Positions 1 to 9,070 are shown, counted from the first letter of the stretch. The stretch is 64,000 nt of DNA from Paenibacillus agricola (GCF_011440305.1 NZ_JAAOIW010000011.1:62001-126000), one strand, 5' to 3'. The notes: generated by a model from the letters alone, not told the origin. Program-made: numbers and translations.

Positions 1-1670
1 GTGCCTATAGATAACTTGGATGCTCGCCCCATAAATAAGGCTACCAACAAAACTGCCACCAGCAGCATAATCATTTTTGGCGATATACCAACCATTTTAT
101 TATAAAAAAAGGGCATATCATCAATATTCGCTTCCAGATTAACTTTTACTGTCTTCATCATGATATTCATCTGCATAAATTGGTCGTTTACGTACGGAAT
201 ATGAATTGGAATTTGTTGAATCTGTTTTGCCGCAGCCAAAAGACTGACAGCCTCTGGATACTCAAACGGTCGTTTGCCAATTATCAACAACGGTCGGGTA
301 ATTTTGCTTCCGTTTAATCCAGTGACCACATGCCCTAAGTGTTGGTAAGTCCCTATTACCGCTAAATATTTACTGATATCCTGTTCCTGTACGCCTCGTT
401 TCTTAAAGTACTTTTTAGCAGCGTAGACCATTTTAAATAACTCGACTTCATCGTGTACCAAAAAGCCTAGGCTCCCCCCTTCTTCCAGCTTGTTCATGTA
501 TTCGGCTATCGCTTCTTGTGTGAAAATATAATTCTCCATTAATGACAATCCAAATCCGTTCTCTGTATTCTTTTTAACGAGGGATAAATAAATAAGATCA
601 TACTTATTGTTTGTCTCCCGGATATAATTTCGTCCATCAGATACGATTGGCTCCACTCCAGGAAGTTTAAAGACATTATTTGAAAGTTGGGAAACGTCCC
701 TAACCGCTAAGAAGCTTCCTTCATTAATATCGACTGCCTCAATTATTTTATAACCTGTCATTTTCGCTAGTAATACCTCTTGGCCTCCTCCTCCTCCAAT
801 AATTAATGCCCGATTTTTCATCCGGCCTTGAAAAGCGAGATAACTAGTAGTATTACGCAAATAATCTACATGAGTAAGTTCCCCATTAAATTTTGAAATG
901 GGGGAAACCGCCCCACCATCGATCGTTATATATAGTAAATCATCATCACCTGCATCAAATACATCTGTACGTGAGAAAGCATTCCATTTTGTAAAGATAA
1001 CTCTTGCCTCTTTCTCATCCAGGAAAACATTGTGGGGACTTGTCTGATAAGCTTTAAATGAAAAAAAACTATAAAACGGATTTATGAAATTAATAAAGAG
1101 AATAGCCAACGTTGTGCTCCAGAACAGTTTTTGTTGTAAGTTCCACTCTCCAAAATAACATGCGACAAACACTGAAAAACCAATTAAAGATATTAACCCT
1201 ATAGTTTGAAGCGGATTTAAGCTATCCATAAGAAAAATGGAAGAAACGGCTCCTAAGCCTCCCCCTGCTAAATCAGAAAAATACATAAGGCCAATATGAT
1301 CGCGATGTCTCTGCATTAAATCAGCGAGGACCAGCCCACCCAAGAAAAAGGGGATAAGAGCCATCCCTGCATAAAAGAAAATTCCCACAAACGTTAATAT
1401 ATACATAGTAAAAATCACTGCAGCAATGGAAACTGCATACCATCCAAGGATATGATGATTTCGGAGCAAAGGGTGCTTTGTGATTTGAGAGTAGGCAAAA
1501 TATCCCCCAATACCTATACCCAATGTTGCCAATGATACAACTAAAAAAACGTAATTGTAATCCATGATTGTTGCAAAAAAGCGTGATAAAAAGACTTCAT
1601 ATACGATTAAAGTAAAGGCGATAAAAAAAGTAATGATGACATCTTTTAGGAAAGTTTCTCTTGTGATCAT
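1..1670 (-). CDS. Membrane-embedded spermidine/spermine synthase-like protein (3' end outside window)
   Basis: The reading frame is open from an ATG at 1670 to the left edge, so at least 556 residues are present and the C-terminus lies outside. The N-terminal third is a series of hydrophobic segments. It is followed by a soluble domain with a glycine-rich nucleotide-binding motif (IIGGGGGQE) and the sequence AVDINEG, as in the aminopropyltransferase/spermidine-synthase Rossmann fold. Another hydrophobic segment starts near the window edge. This matches the multi-membrane spermidine-synthase-like family. The polyamine substrate is not shown by the sequence, and many such proteins have no proven activity. 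The start is supported by GAGGG about 6 nt upstream. Confidence 0.75.
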   Translation of the reverse strand, partial: MITRETFLKDVIITFFIAFTLIVYEVFLSRFFATIMDYNYVFLVVSLATLGIGIGGYFAYSQITKHPLLRNHHILGWYAVSIAAVIFTMYILTFVGIFFYAGMALIPFFLGGLVLADLMQRHRDHIGLMYFSDLAGGGLGAVSSIFLMDSLNPLQTIGLISLIGFSVFVACYFGEWNLQQKLFWSTTLAILFINFINPFYSFFSFKAYQTSPHNVFLDEKEARVIFTKWNAFSRTDVFDAGDDDLLYITIDGGAVSPISKFNGELTHVDYLRNTTSYLAFQGRMKNRALIIGGGGGQEVLLAKMTGYKIIEAVDINEGSFLAVRDVSQLSNNVFKLPGVEPIVSDGRNYIRETNNKYDLIYLSLVKKNTENGFGLSLMENYIFTQEAIAEYMNKLEEGGSLGFLVHDEVELFKMVYAAKKYFKKRGVQEQDISKYLAVIGTYQHLGHVVTGLNGSKITRPLLIIGKRPFEYPEAVSLLAAAKQIQQIPIHIPYVNDQFMQMNIMMKTVKVNLEANIDDMPFFYNKMVGISPKMIMLLVAVLLVALFMGRASKLSIG

Positions 1671-2025
1671 CGGTTGCCCTCACTCCCTATTATCATTTTT
1701 AACCCACATTCCTGTTACTCCCAAGTATTCACAGTAGAATAGGATTTAAAACAAATTAAAAAACACCGTTTTATTAAACAGGCGCCGCCGTTTCTTTGTG
1801 CTTCCTCAGTTGAGAACAGAACCGCCGAACAAAATATTCGCTCTCATTGCGCTCCTTCAACATTATCAATTCTTACTACGCCGGATTATTTAAATATGAT
1901 GCGAAACTTTACCATCCCCATGATAATCCCGTCATGAGTTATCCTATCGTTCACCAAATATTTGGACAATTTGTGACATTGAAGGAAAATGGATTATTAA
2001 GTCGAATTTAGACTTTGCTAAAAAT

Positions 2026-2150
2026 AAATTGTTTGCCGAATTTCCAACATGGAAAACGGGGGAACCAACCTGGGTGAATTGATCTCAATCATAGAGGTCA
2101 TAGGGAACCTTCAACCGAACCCTCCAGCTAACCTCGTAGGCACCGGAAGG
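2026..2150 (+). promoter_or_regulatory. c-di-AMP riboswitch (ydaO/yuaA type)
   Basis: The segment carries the hallmark conserved blocks of the ydaO-yuaA RNA in order: CGGGGGAACCAACC, GGGTGAAT, TAGGGAACCTTCAACC, GAACCCTCCAGC and TAACCTCGTAGGC. Flanking GTTTGCC/GGCA bases can close the outer stem. It lies directly before an NlpC/P60 cell-wall hydrolase gene, a classic target of this riboswitch. In the known family c-di-AMP binding lowers expression. The Shine-Dalgarno sequence GGAAGGAG begins at 2145, at the 3' edge of the RNA. Confidence 0.88.
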
Positions 2151-2162
2151 AGCAGCTTAGAA

Positions 2163-2645
2163 TTGAAGAAAATTTCCCTTTTTTTATCTAGCGCCGTTTT
2201 ACTATTTTCCATCGGAGCAGGAACCGCCTCCGCTAATGGAACATTAGAAGGTAGCGTAAGCAACCTTCTTGGAACTCCTTACCAATGGGGAGGAACTTCC
2301 AAAGATACTGGATTTGATTGTTCAGGATTCATTTTGAACGTATTTAATCAATTTGGTATTGAATTACCGCGCACTTCAAAGTACCAAGCCAGTATTGGAG
2401 AAAAAGTAGCCAAGGCAGACCTTCGACCTGGTGATCTTGTATTCTTCAATATTGATGGTAAAGGTATTTCACACGCTGGTTTTTATGTCGGCGATGGCAA
2501 ATTCGCTCACTCTGCAAGCAATAAAGGAGTAAGTATTAGTAATCTGAGCGATTCCTATTATGCAAAGCGTTATGTCACAGCTCGTAGGGCTACTACAGAA
2601 GATGCTTATGCACATATGATTTCATATCCATCTACTGCAGAATAG
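2163..2645 (+). CDS. Secreted NlpC/P60-family cell-wall hydrolase
   Basis: A 160-residue protein with a signal peptide (LKKISLFLSSAVLLFSIG...ASA) followed by a single NlpC/P60 domain. The catalytic Cys is in DCSGF and the catalytic His in ISHAGFYVGDG, with a further polar residue in FAHS. The family cleaves peptide bonds in peptidoglycan stems. There are no LysM or SH3 domains, so it is a minimal form. A longer frame opens at 2049 but runs through the riboswitch. The TTG at 2163 follows GGAAGGAG by about 10 nt and begins a typical signal peptide, so it is preferred. Expression is probably under c-di-AMP control. Confidence 0.88.
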   Translation: MKKISLFLSSAVLLFSIGAGTASANGTLEGSVSNLLGTPYQWGGTSKDTGFDCSGFILNVFNQFGIELPRTSKYQASIGEKVAKADLRPGDLVFFNIDGKGISHAGFYVGDGKFAHSASNKGVSISNLSDSYYAKRYVTARRATTEDAYAHMISYPSTAE

Positions 2646-2663
2646 CTACTCATTGTTCGAAAG

Positions 2664-2712
2664 AAAGAGCTGCAAATGTATTCCTAATGGAATTTATTTG
2701 CAGCTCTTTTCT
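2664..2712 (+). terminator. Rho-independent terminator after the NlpC/P60 gene
   Basis: The arms AAGAGCTGCAAAT and ATTTGCAGCTCTT form a perfect stem and are followed by a T-rich tract, 20 nt past the stop codon. Confidence 0.85.
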
Positions 2713-2898
2713 CTTGGCTATGGTAATTTCTTTACTCGCAGAATATAGTATCCAAATTCCCCTGAATTTTTGATCTAAACGACCTTCACCGTTTCAGTTT
2801 TCAAAACCATTGATAAACAATGTAAAATGATGCTAAAGAGTGAACCGGGCCATGGACCCGAAATTGTCCACCCCCCAACGGTTTATACATCTTTTATG

Positions 2899-2924
2899 GT
2901 AAGCGTCTAATAAGAAGGTGTATT
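2899..2924. repeat. IS66 left terminal inverted repeat
   Basis: Pairs with 5412-5437. Positions 13, 16 and 17 differ; the rest are identical. It is preceded by the target duplication CTTTTATG. Confidence 0.93.
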
Positions 2925-3017
2925 CCAATGCAATCTAGATTTTGAGACAATTCCGTTAGAGTAAGTCGTTGGAGTTTTTCGACTCTACTCGAAAAACTCT
3001 AATGGGAGTGTGTCCAA

Positions 3018-3389
3018 TTGCAAACTTTAGAAATGAGGAATCACTATCGACTCCAGCAATGGACCGAGACCATTCGTGACTGCCGGTCCAGTGGCCAGAC
3101 CGCGGTTGGCTGGTGTGCCGATCACGAAGTCAATGTGAAAAGCTATTACTACTGGCTTCGGAAAATCCGTGAAGCTGCGTGTGAATCCCTTCCCGCCTTC
3201 TCCTCCCCGAATGAACCCACTCTCGTACCGGTTCCTCCTTCCTTGCGGACGAACGCCCCACGTTCCGAAGTGAGCCATGAACAAGCGGCCATCATTCTTC
3301 GTACGGATGCCGTTACGATTGAAATTCATCCGCATGCGTCTACCGCACTTCTTGAACAGACGCTTCGCATCATGCAATATGTTCGGTGA
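3018..3389 (+). CDS. tnpA: IS66 accessory protein TnpA
   Basis: A 123-residue IS66 OrfA-type protein. The N-terminal part (W..TI.DCR.SGQT...WC.......YYYWLRKIR) is the characteristic helix-turn-helix-like region of this family, followed by a short C-terminal extension. It is required with TnpB and TnpC for transposition in studied IS66 elements. The start is TTG at 3018 behind GGGAGTG. Its last 11 nt overlap the start of tnpB, so the two are probably translationally coupled. Confidence 0.88.
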   Translation: MQTLEMRNHYRLQQWTETIRDCRSSGQTAVGWCADHEVNVKSYYYWLRKIREAACESLPAFSSPNEPTLVPVPPSLRTNAPRSEVSHEQAAIILRTDAVTIEIHPHASTALLEQTLRIMQYVR

Positions 3390-3735
3390 CATCTCGAAGG
3401 CCGATCAACTGTGTATCGCCTGCGGTTATACGGATATGCGAAAGTCCATTGATGGACTCATTCACTTGGTGCAACATCAGCTACAGTTGAACCCGTTCCA
3501 GAATCATTTGTTTCTGTTCTGCGGCCGCAAGCGCGACCGGATGAAAGCCTTGTACTGGGAAGGCGATGGATTTGTCCTGTTGTACAAACGGCTGGAATCC
3601 GGCCAATACCAGTGGCCCATCGATGCGGAGGCCGTACGCTCGATCACGCCACAGGAGTTTCGGTGGTTGCTGGAGGGACTGTCGATCCATCAGCCGAAAG
3701 CGGTCAAAAAGCTGGGCTTCACCCCTTCCCTGTAG
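3379..3735 (+). CDS. tnpB: IS66 accessory protein TnpB
   Basis: A 118-residue IS66 Orf2-like protein. It has the family signature ACGYTDMRKSIDGL near the N-terminus and a C-terminal WLLEGLSI segment. The frame is open further upstream, but the ATG at 3379 overlaps the tnpA stop (ATG...TGA), the usual IS66 arrangement, and yields the normal family length. Its biochemical role in transposition is not defined. Confidence 0.9.
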   Translation: MFGDISKADQLCIACGYTDMRKSIDGLIHLVQHQLQLNPFQNHLFLFCGRKRDRMKALYWEGDGFVLLYKRLESGQYQWPIDAEAVRSITPQEFRWLLEGLSIHQPKAVKKLGFTPSL

Positions 3736-3794
3736 GTCAAAACAGAGCCGAAAATCCTTGTAGAATCTGGGTTTATGCACGCTTCTATGGTATA

Positions 3795-5367
3795 ATGACA
3801 GGCATAGAAGACAGTAAAGGAACGGTATCCCATGAGTCCTTGGAACAGCTACAAAAGATGGAACATCGCATCGGCGACCTGGAAAAAGAGAATAAACGGC
3901 TACAGGAAACCGTGCAATTTCTAACGCAGAAGCTGTACGGCAAAAGCTCCGAGAAAACAGCTTCCCTCCCCGTAGGTGTGGAGCAGCTGTCTTTATTTGA
4001 TGAGGCGGAAACGGAAGCTTCACGCACTGCACCGGAGCCAACCATCGAGCAGATCCAAAGCTACCAGCGGAAAAAGCAGGTAGGTGAACGAGCGGAACTA
4101 CTCCAGGATCTTCCGCATGAGAAGCAACTTTGCCAGGTCCAGGACCGTTGTTGTAATGTATGCCACAGCGAGCTGGTCCTGGGGGGGGGAAGAGTTTGTG
4201 CGTACGGAAGTGGAGTTTATCCCTGCCCGCGTTCAAGCGATTGATATCTACAGAGAAACCCTAGAGTGCCGGGCCTGTCGGAAAGAGGACAAGCCCCAGA
4301 TGAAAAAGGCAACGACGCCCACGCCTGTCATCCAGCATTCGATGGCCCCCGCTTCCTCTGTGGCATGGGTCATGTACCAGAAGTTTGTGAACAGCATGCA
4401 ACTGTACCGCCAGGAGAAGGAATGGAAGAGCATTGGCCTTGACCTGAGCCGGGCCACGATGGCGAACTGGATGATCGCGGCCACGAGAGACTGGCTGAAG
4501 CCGCTGGTGAATCGGCTGCATGGGCTGCTTGTACAAGAGCGATATCTGCATGCGGATGAGACGCCCTTACAGGTGATGAATGAGAAGGGACGGAAGAACA
4601 CGACTTCCTCCTACATGTGGATCTACAGCAGTGGGCAGCATAGTGTGCATCCCCTACGGATCTTTGAGTACCAACCCGGACGGGGGGCGAAGTATCCCCA
4701 AGCGTTCCTGAAAGGGTTCAAGGGATATTTACATAGCGATGCCTACTCCGGCTATGCGAATCTGGCAGGGACGATTTCTTGCCTATGCTGGGCACATCTT
4801 CGGCGTAAGTTTGTCGAGGCATTGCCACCGGAGGCGAAGCATCCGGAAGAGACCCTTGCAAGTGTTGGGGTAGCCTATTGCAACAAGCTTTTTGAGCTGG
4901 AGGCACTGCTTGCCTCACATCCCACTAAAGAGCGAAAGGAACAACGTCTGGTGCAGGAAAAGCCTGTACTCGATGCTTTTTGGTCATGGGTAGAAACGGC
5001 CAAAGGCAAGGTACTTCCCAAATCCAAGCTAGGCGAAGCGCTAAAGTATGCACGTAACCATAAGCAAGAGTTGATGAATTACTTAAAAGATGGGAACTGT
5101 GTGATCTCGAACAATCTAACTGAGAACAGCATTCGACCCTTTACAGTAGGACGTAAAAACTGGTTATTCAGCGGCAGTCCACGGGGTGCAACCGCGAGTG
5201 CAGCCATCTACAGCATCGTAGAGACAGCAAAGGCAAATGGATTGAGCCCGTACAAATATCTAGTCTATTTGTTGCAACAGTTACCATCGGTTGCATTTCG
5301 CCAGCAGCCGGAGCTACTTGATGCGTACCTTCCATGGAGTCCGGCAGTTCAACAACATTGCACATAA
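3795..5367 (+). pseudogene. tnpC: IS66 transposase TnpC, frameshifted at a G9 tract
   Basis: The DDE transposase of the element. The first frame (from ATG 3795) encodes the N-terminal leucine-rich coiled-coil (LEQLQKMEHRIGDLEKENK) and the start of the zinc-finger region. The second frame supplies CRACRK, the DDE catalytic core (HADETPLQV, HSDAYSGY, E in LTENSIRPFTVGRKNW) and the C-terminal IS66 domain, ending at 5367. The frames meet at a run of nine G at 4181-4189. Eight would keep one frame, so a one-base expansion, slippage or a sequencing error explains the break. The stop and the right terminal repeat are otherwise intact. Confidence 0.88.
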
Positions 5368-5411
5368 CGCAGAGCCTGTGGATCTTCATGAACCCTGGGC
5401 TTTTCTTTTTC

Positions 5412-5437
5412 AATACACCTGGTTGTTAGACGCTTAC
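5412..5437. repeat. IS66 right terminal inverted repeat
   Basis: Reverse complement of the left end at 23 of 26 positions. It is followed by the second CTTTTATG copy at 5438-5445. Confidence 0.93.
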
Positions 5438-5490
5438 CTTTTATGCACGTACATATGTATAAAAACCCCAATTTTGTGAAGAATCAAAAT

Positions 5491-5512
5491 AGGAGTTGCC
5501 GCGGCAGCTCCT
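5491..5512 (-). terminator. Hairpin downstream of the integrase remnant
   Basis: AGGAGTTGCC-GC-GGCAGCTCCT forms a near-perfect stem with one G-T pair. On the minus strand it follows the recombinase remnant by a few bases and precedes ATTTTGATT, so it probably was that gene's terminator. Confidence 0.5.
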
Positions 5513-5518
5513 ACTCCC

Positions 5519-5614
5519 TTACATCTTAAACCCGTCCATCGTGTGGTCGATCTCGTCTTGCGTGATGCCAATGTACCGTTTAGTAATGGATGGAGGCGAT
5601 TTTTCAATAGCCAT
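5519..5614 (-). pseudogene. C-terminal remnant of a tyrosine recombinase/integrase
   Basis: A 31-codon frame ends in TKRYIGITQDEIDHTMDGF, which resembles the C-terminus of phage-type tyrosine recombinases. The Tyr of RYIGI would be the nucleophile. A stop lies immediately upstream of the ATG, and no R or HxxR motifs are present, so only the last part of a gene survives. It suggests an older integrated element at this site before the IS66 and Tn3 insertions. The assignment rests on a short match. Confidence 0.5.
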
Positions 5615-5648
5615 GGGAGGCTACTCAATGCTGCTTACTCATTTTATT

Positions 5649-5885
5649 CTAAATAACCCCTGAATTCCCCACGTTTTTTTGAACAGAATCCTCTACATCT
5701 GGATCATTAGTATTTGTGCTACTGATTGCATTGAAGGTATGTGCGAAATCACCGGTATTAAAAGATCCTGCACCAGCATTTGTTTTAGCGCTGCTTTGAG
5801 GAGAAAGCTGCACGGCATCCCCGAATTGAACGATTGAGCTAGGTCCTACATTTACAATTTTAACGTTACCCACTAGCGATGGCAT
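5649..5885 (-). CDS. GerPA/GerPF-family spore germination protein
   Basis: A 78-residue protein resembling GerPA/GerPF: MPSLVGNVKIVN at the start, a central SSAKTNAGAGSFNTGD and a conserved NAISSTNTNDPDVEDS close to the C-terminus. GerP proteins help germinants cross the spore coat. Here the gene is single rather than in the six-gene gerP operon, as is common for paralogues. The ATG at 5885 has GGAG 7 nt upstream; a TTG two codons earlier is too close to that site. Confidence 0.82.
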   Translation of the reverse strand: MPSLVGNVKIVNVGPSSIVQFGDAVQLSPQSSAKTNAGAGSFNTGDFAHTFNAISSTNTNDPDVEDSVQKNVGNSGVI

Positions 5886-6000
5886 AGACAATCTCCTTTT
5901 TCCTTTATTATTTTACTGTATGTCGGCATCTGCCTATATGCTACTTACTAGGTATCTGTAGGTCTGCGTAATGGAGTTTGAGTAACCCACACTACATATT

Positions 6001-6038
6001 GGGGTCTGTGTAGTAATGGAACAGAAAACTGGAATAAG
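6001..6038. repeat. Left 38-bp terminal inverted repeat of the Tn3-type element
   Basis: Begins GGGGTCTGTGTAGTAATGG. Exact reverse complement of 15494-15531. Confidence 0.92.
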
Positions 6039-6066
6039 GATCAATGTTAATTCAAATCATGAATCT

Positions 6067-7970
6067 TCAACTATTTTCAATTTTTTCAATAGTCATTAAT
6101 GAACGTAATCTACCTTGTTCAATGTCTTCCGGCAGATTAAAGGAGTATTTGCCCATAATATGAATATGATCATACCCCAGCGGAGATAATCTTTTTACGT
6201 CAACATCGTCAATTTTTTGATTAGTTTTTCTTATGGCGTCCAGTGCTACTTCTGTGTATCGTGTATTCCAAAGTACAATCGCATTAACTACAAGTCCTAA
6301 GGCCCCTAATTGATCCTCCTGCCCTTCGCGATAGGCTTTATGAAGTTCGCCCTTTTTCCCATAGAAAATTGCACGTGCCAGGCTATGTCGTGATTCTCCA
6401 CGGTTTAGCTGCGTCAATATTCTCCTACGATAGTCAGGGTCATCTAGATAAGCCAGAAGGTATTGTGTTTTGTAAATACGACCAAATTCACCAATGGCAT
6501 GTCCCAACATAGTTGGCTTTCCGCCCCTTTGAAGCATTTGGATAAAACTTGTAGCATTCACTGTCCCAAGTTTAAGTGAACCTGCAACACGCAGCATATC
6601 ATCCCAATGACGTGCGATAATATCTTTGCGAATTTTGTGCCGGGCGAGCTTATTCAAAACACCATAATCAGCTTCTGGGTCAAACCTCCAAAACCTCGAT
6701 GCTCCTATGTCGGCAAGACGTGGACTGAACTGATAACCAAGAAGCCCGAAAAGCCCAAATATGATATCACTATAACCAGCTGTATCGGTCATTATTTTAC
6801 GTGGTTGTAAAACGGTCTGTTGTTCTAAAATCCCCTCCAACAAATACAGAGAGTCCCTTATCGTTCCAGGTATTACGATTCCATGAAATCCAGTAAATTG
6901 GTCGCTGGTGAAGTTATAGTAAGTAACTCCGCGTCCGGTTCCAAAATATTTAGGTTCGGACCCGAGTTTATTGTCTTGACGGGTGTTACAAAACGTAATC
7001 CATCAGCAGAAGCAACTTCACCACCACCCCATATCTGTGCTAATTTCAATTGTGTATGATACGCGACTAGTGCGTCATTCGCTAGGGATAGCGTTTCAGT
7101 ACGGAAATAGTTTTGTTCAACCCACGTAAGACGGTCATATTCCAATGCTGGAACGCCCGATTGTACAACGGGTTCAAGTCCTATGTTACACGCTTGCGAA
7201 ATAAGTACAGCACATATGCTAACAGCTAGGTCTTTAACTCTTGAACCACCTTGGCTGATGTGTGTGAATGCTTCAGCAAACCCCGTCCATCTATTAATTT
7301 CAAGTATTAGATCCGGTAAATCAGGATGGGGGAGAAGAGAGTGGACACGTTCGCGTAATTGCTTTAATGATTTTGGTTCTTCTAATCGATCTAGAGGCGT
7401 AAGAACAAGCCGTTCCTGGCCTGCAAATGTTTCAAACCGAACAGCCGAATTGTTTGCCCATCGCTCGGCTGTTTTTTTATATGCTGTATTAAGTTCATCT
7501 ACAAGTGGTAATAATGCTTCATCAGCCAATGCTGGCCAATCAAGTGTGCGTAGTATCTGGGGTCGGACAGCTTCCCATGCCGTACCTTGAAGTAGCTGTG
7601 CTCTAGGATCACCGTAACGTTCGCTGCCGGATATATAAATATCATGGCGTTTAAGATTTTCAAGTATGCGTTCAATGGACCAAAACGTATAGGCACAGGG
7701 ATTAATACTATCAGGGGAATTCTTGATTACTACTTTTCGCCAACCAACCGAAATACCAGTGATAGGAGCTCCAGCATATTTCTTTTTACCACTTTTAGAT
7801 TCACAATCCGCAAGAAACTGCCACGTTAAAAGTGCTTGTTGTCCTGCTGGGGTTGCATGAAATTTAATTGCTGACATAAGTTTTGGTAGAAACTTTCGTA
7901 TCGTTGTATAGTGTCTGAAAAGTTCTGCGAAAGCAACGACTTGGTCAGCGGGTCTAGTAAGTGTTGAGAG
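6067..7970 (-). pseudogene. Tn3-family transposase, N-terminally truncated and frameshifted
   Basis: Only the C-terminal two thirds of a roughly 990-residue Tn3 transposase remains. The upper part, from LTRPADQVVAFAELFRHYTTI through GGGEVASADGLRFVTPVKTI, is in one frame. The lower part, including LEGILEQQTVLQPRKIMTD-TAGYSDI and the C-terminal YDHIHIMGKYSF, is in another. The switch is near 6955: AACCTAAA needs one more C to restore GPNPKYFG. The catalytic Asp residues are split between frames. The frame hits a stop at 7971-7973, beyond which the sequence is unrelated. No functional protein is expected. Confidence 0.9.
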
Positions 7971-7973
7971 CTA

Positions 7974-8227
7974 CTGTTGGAATTACACCCTTGAAAATGG
8001 GGACAAATGACATCTCTATCTGGTTTGATAATCATCCAGATTTTAAACAAGTACGTGTTAAATTTACAATGCCCCCTGACTGGGTTGCTGAAGATAATGC
8101 GTTTTCGCTGGGTAACGGTGAATATCGTTTGACCGGGAATTTTTTGCACGCAGCTGGAGTCATTCAAATGGAAGTTAATGCGACTACAACTCAGGGCGAG
8201 AAAATCACTTTCCCGTTAAGCAACTAA
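7974..8227 (+). pseudogene. C-terminal fragment of a FixH/YtkA-like (copper-related) domain
   Basis: The frame reads ITPLKMGTNDISIWF, then TPPDW-like and LHAAGVIQMEVNA, and ends in PLSN. It looks like the beta-sandwich end of a FixH/YtkA-type extracytoplasmic domain often linked to copper proteins. It has no credible start because its 5' side is joined directly to the truncated transposase. Family assignment is tentative. Confidence 0.4.
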
Positions 8228-8229
8228 GC

Positions 8230-8322
8230 CTGTATGCGCAGGAATCAGATGTGAAATCAAATGGTTATGGGCCTAACAATATTGAAGTAAAAGCTGGAGT
8301 TCCGACGAACGAGCAACCATAA
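8230..8322 (+). pseudogene. Fragment of a cupredoxin-like domain
   Basis: A 30-codon frame contains NGYGPNNIEVKAGVPT, typical of the first strands of cupredoxin-like domains, and then runs into an unrelated end (NEQP, stop). Neither start nor copper ligands remain. It abuts the CDF fragment on the other strand. Confidence 0.45.
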
Positions 8323-8331
8323 AGTTTCAAT

Positions 8332-8575
8332 CTAGCGTGGATCCATGTCCACGTATTCTTCCGGGCCGGATCGTCGGGTACGAAAATCATGAATTTCAAT
8401 ATATCTCCCTTTGAATAATTCAATGACACGCAGTATTTCGCTCTCCTCTTCCGGGCCAAAACAATTCCGATAATAGGGTCCAATATCGTCCATCCGGTAA
8501 GGGTGACCAATAATAAACTGACCGCAACACCCAAAGATGTGAAAACATCGGTAAGCAGATGCAGGGCATTCGATT
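8332..8575 (-). pseudogene. Cation diffusion facilitator (CDF) fragment with internal deletion
   Basis: The upstream part reads [19 protein letters not shown] and [15 protein letters not shown], matching the HxxxD-containing helix and following helix of CDF metal transporters. In a different frame it continues as [19 protein letters not shown] and HDFRTRRSGPEEYVD, the CDF C-terminal domain, then stops. The intervening segment is missing. The 5' side is fused to uppP at about 8575. Original substrates were probably Zn/Cd/Co, but no functional protein is made. Confidence 0.75.
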
Positions 8576-9070
8576 CCGGGAGAATCCGGGCCAGAATGCT
8601 AGACACTGAAATACTCCTATGAGGACTGCTTGTTTGTAAGTAATATCCTCCATAGTTTCTGCTGTTACACGTACACGTGCCTTTTCTGCCACTATCATCA
8701 GGATTCCACCAGCTACTAGACTTATAAGTACAGGCAAAGGGCCAAATAAGTATTTTTTGATTAGATCATGTAGTGCCAGACCCACCACTACAGCCGGACC
8801 CATAGCCAAACCAACATGGATGATATTGATCCCCGGCTGCTTCATGAATCCAGGTTTCAGTTTGAAAAATCGAAGAAATCGTTTTAAATATAAGACAAAC
8901 ACTGCTAGGACTGCACCAAGCTGTACGATGATTTCAAATGTTTTGGCACGCTCTCCTTCAAAAGAAAGTAGATGTGCCGTTAAAATCATATGTCCCGTCG
9001 AGGATACGGGCAAGAATTCTGTTAACCCCTCCACGATCCCCATAATTACTGCATTTACAATGTCATTCAA
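8576..9070 (-). pseudogene. uppP: Undecaprenyl-diphosphatase UppP (BacA type), 3' truncated
   Basis: The N-terminal part is clear: [20 protein letters not shown] carries the first conserved motif, followed by membrane helices, and the frame reaches FWPGFSR, the beginning of the second (PGxSRS) motif. There the sequence switches to CDF-derived DNA; the hybrid frame continues to 8420 with unrelated residues. Roughly the last 40 percent is lost, so the enzyme is almost surely inactive. The TTG at 9070 has AGGAG 10 nt upstream. It lies last in the run of cargo genes. Confidence 0.85.

Larger units (their letters stand above)
2899..5437 (+). mobile_element. IS66-family insertion sequence, complete with terminal repeats
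   Basis: The element is 2539 bp. Its ends both begin GTAAGCGTCTAA and form 26-bp inverted repeats (2899-2924 and 5412-5437) matching at 23 of 26 positions. It is flanked by a perfect 8-bp direct repeat CTTTTATG (2891-2898 and 5438-5445), the target duplication expected for IS66. It carries the three IS66 genes in canonical order. The intact duplication suggests recent insertion without later rearrangement. The third gene contains a frameshift. Confidence 0.95.

Noticed and set aside
1819-1990. Plus-strand coding-like run ending in FGQFVTLKENGLLSRI
   Set aside because: It has no start, no ribosome site and no family I can name; it may be a gene remnant but evidence is too thin.
4181-4189. Programmed frameshift in IS66 tnpC
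   Set aside because: IS66 elements are not known to use programmed frameshifting here, and no stimulatory structure is seen; a one-base indel or read error is simpler.
3481-4236. 251-codon antisense frame within IS66
   Set aside because: A shadow of tnpB/tnpC coding DNA; IS66 has no gene on that strand.
8265-8606. 113-codon frame mixing CDF, copper and unrelated sequence
   Set aside because: A chance frame across pseudogene junctions; described as the underlying fragments instead.
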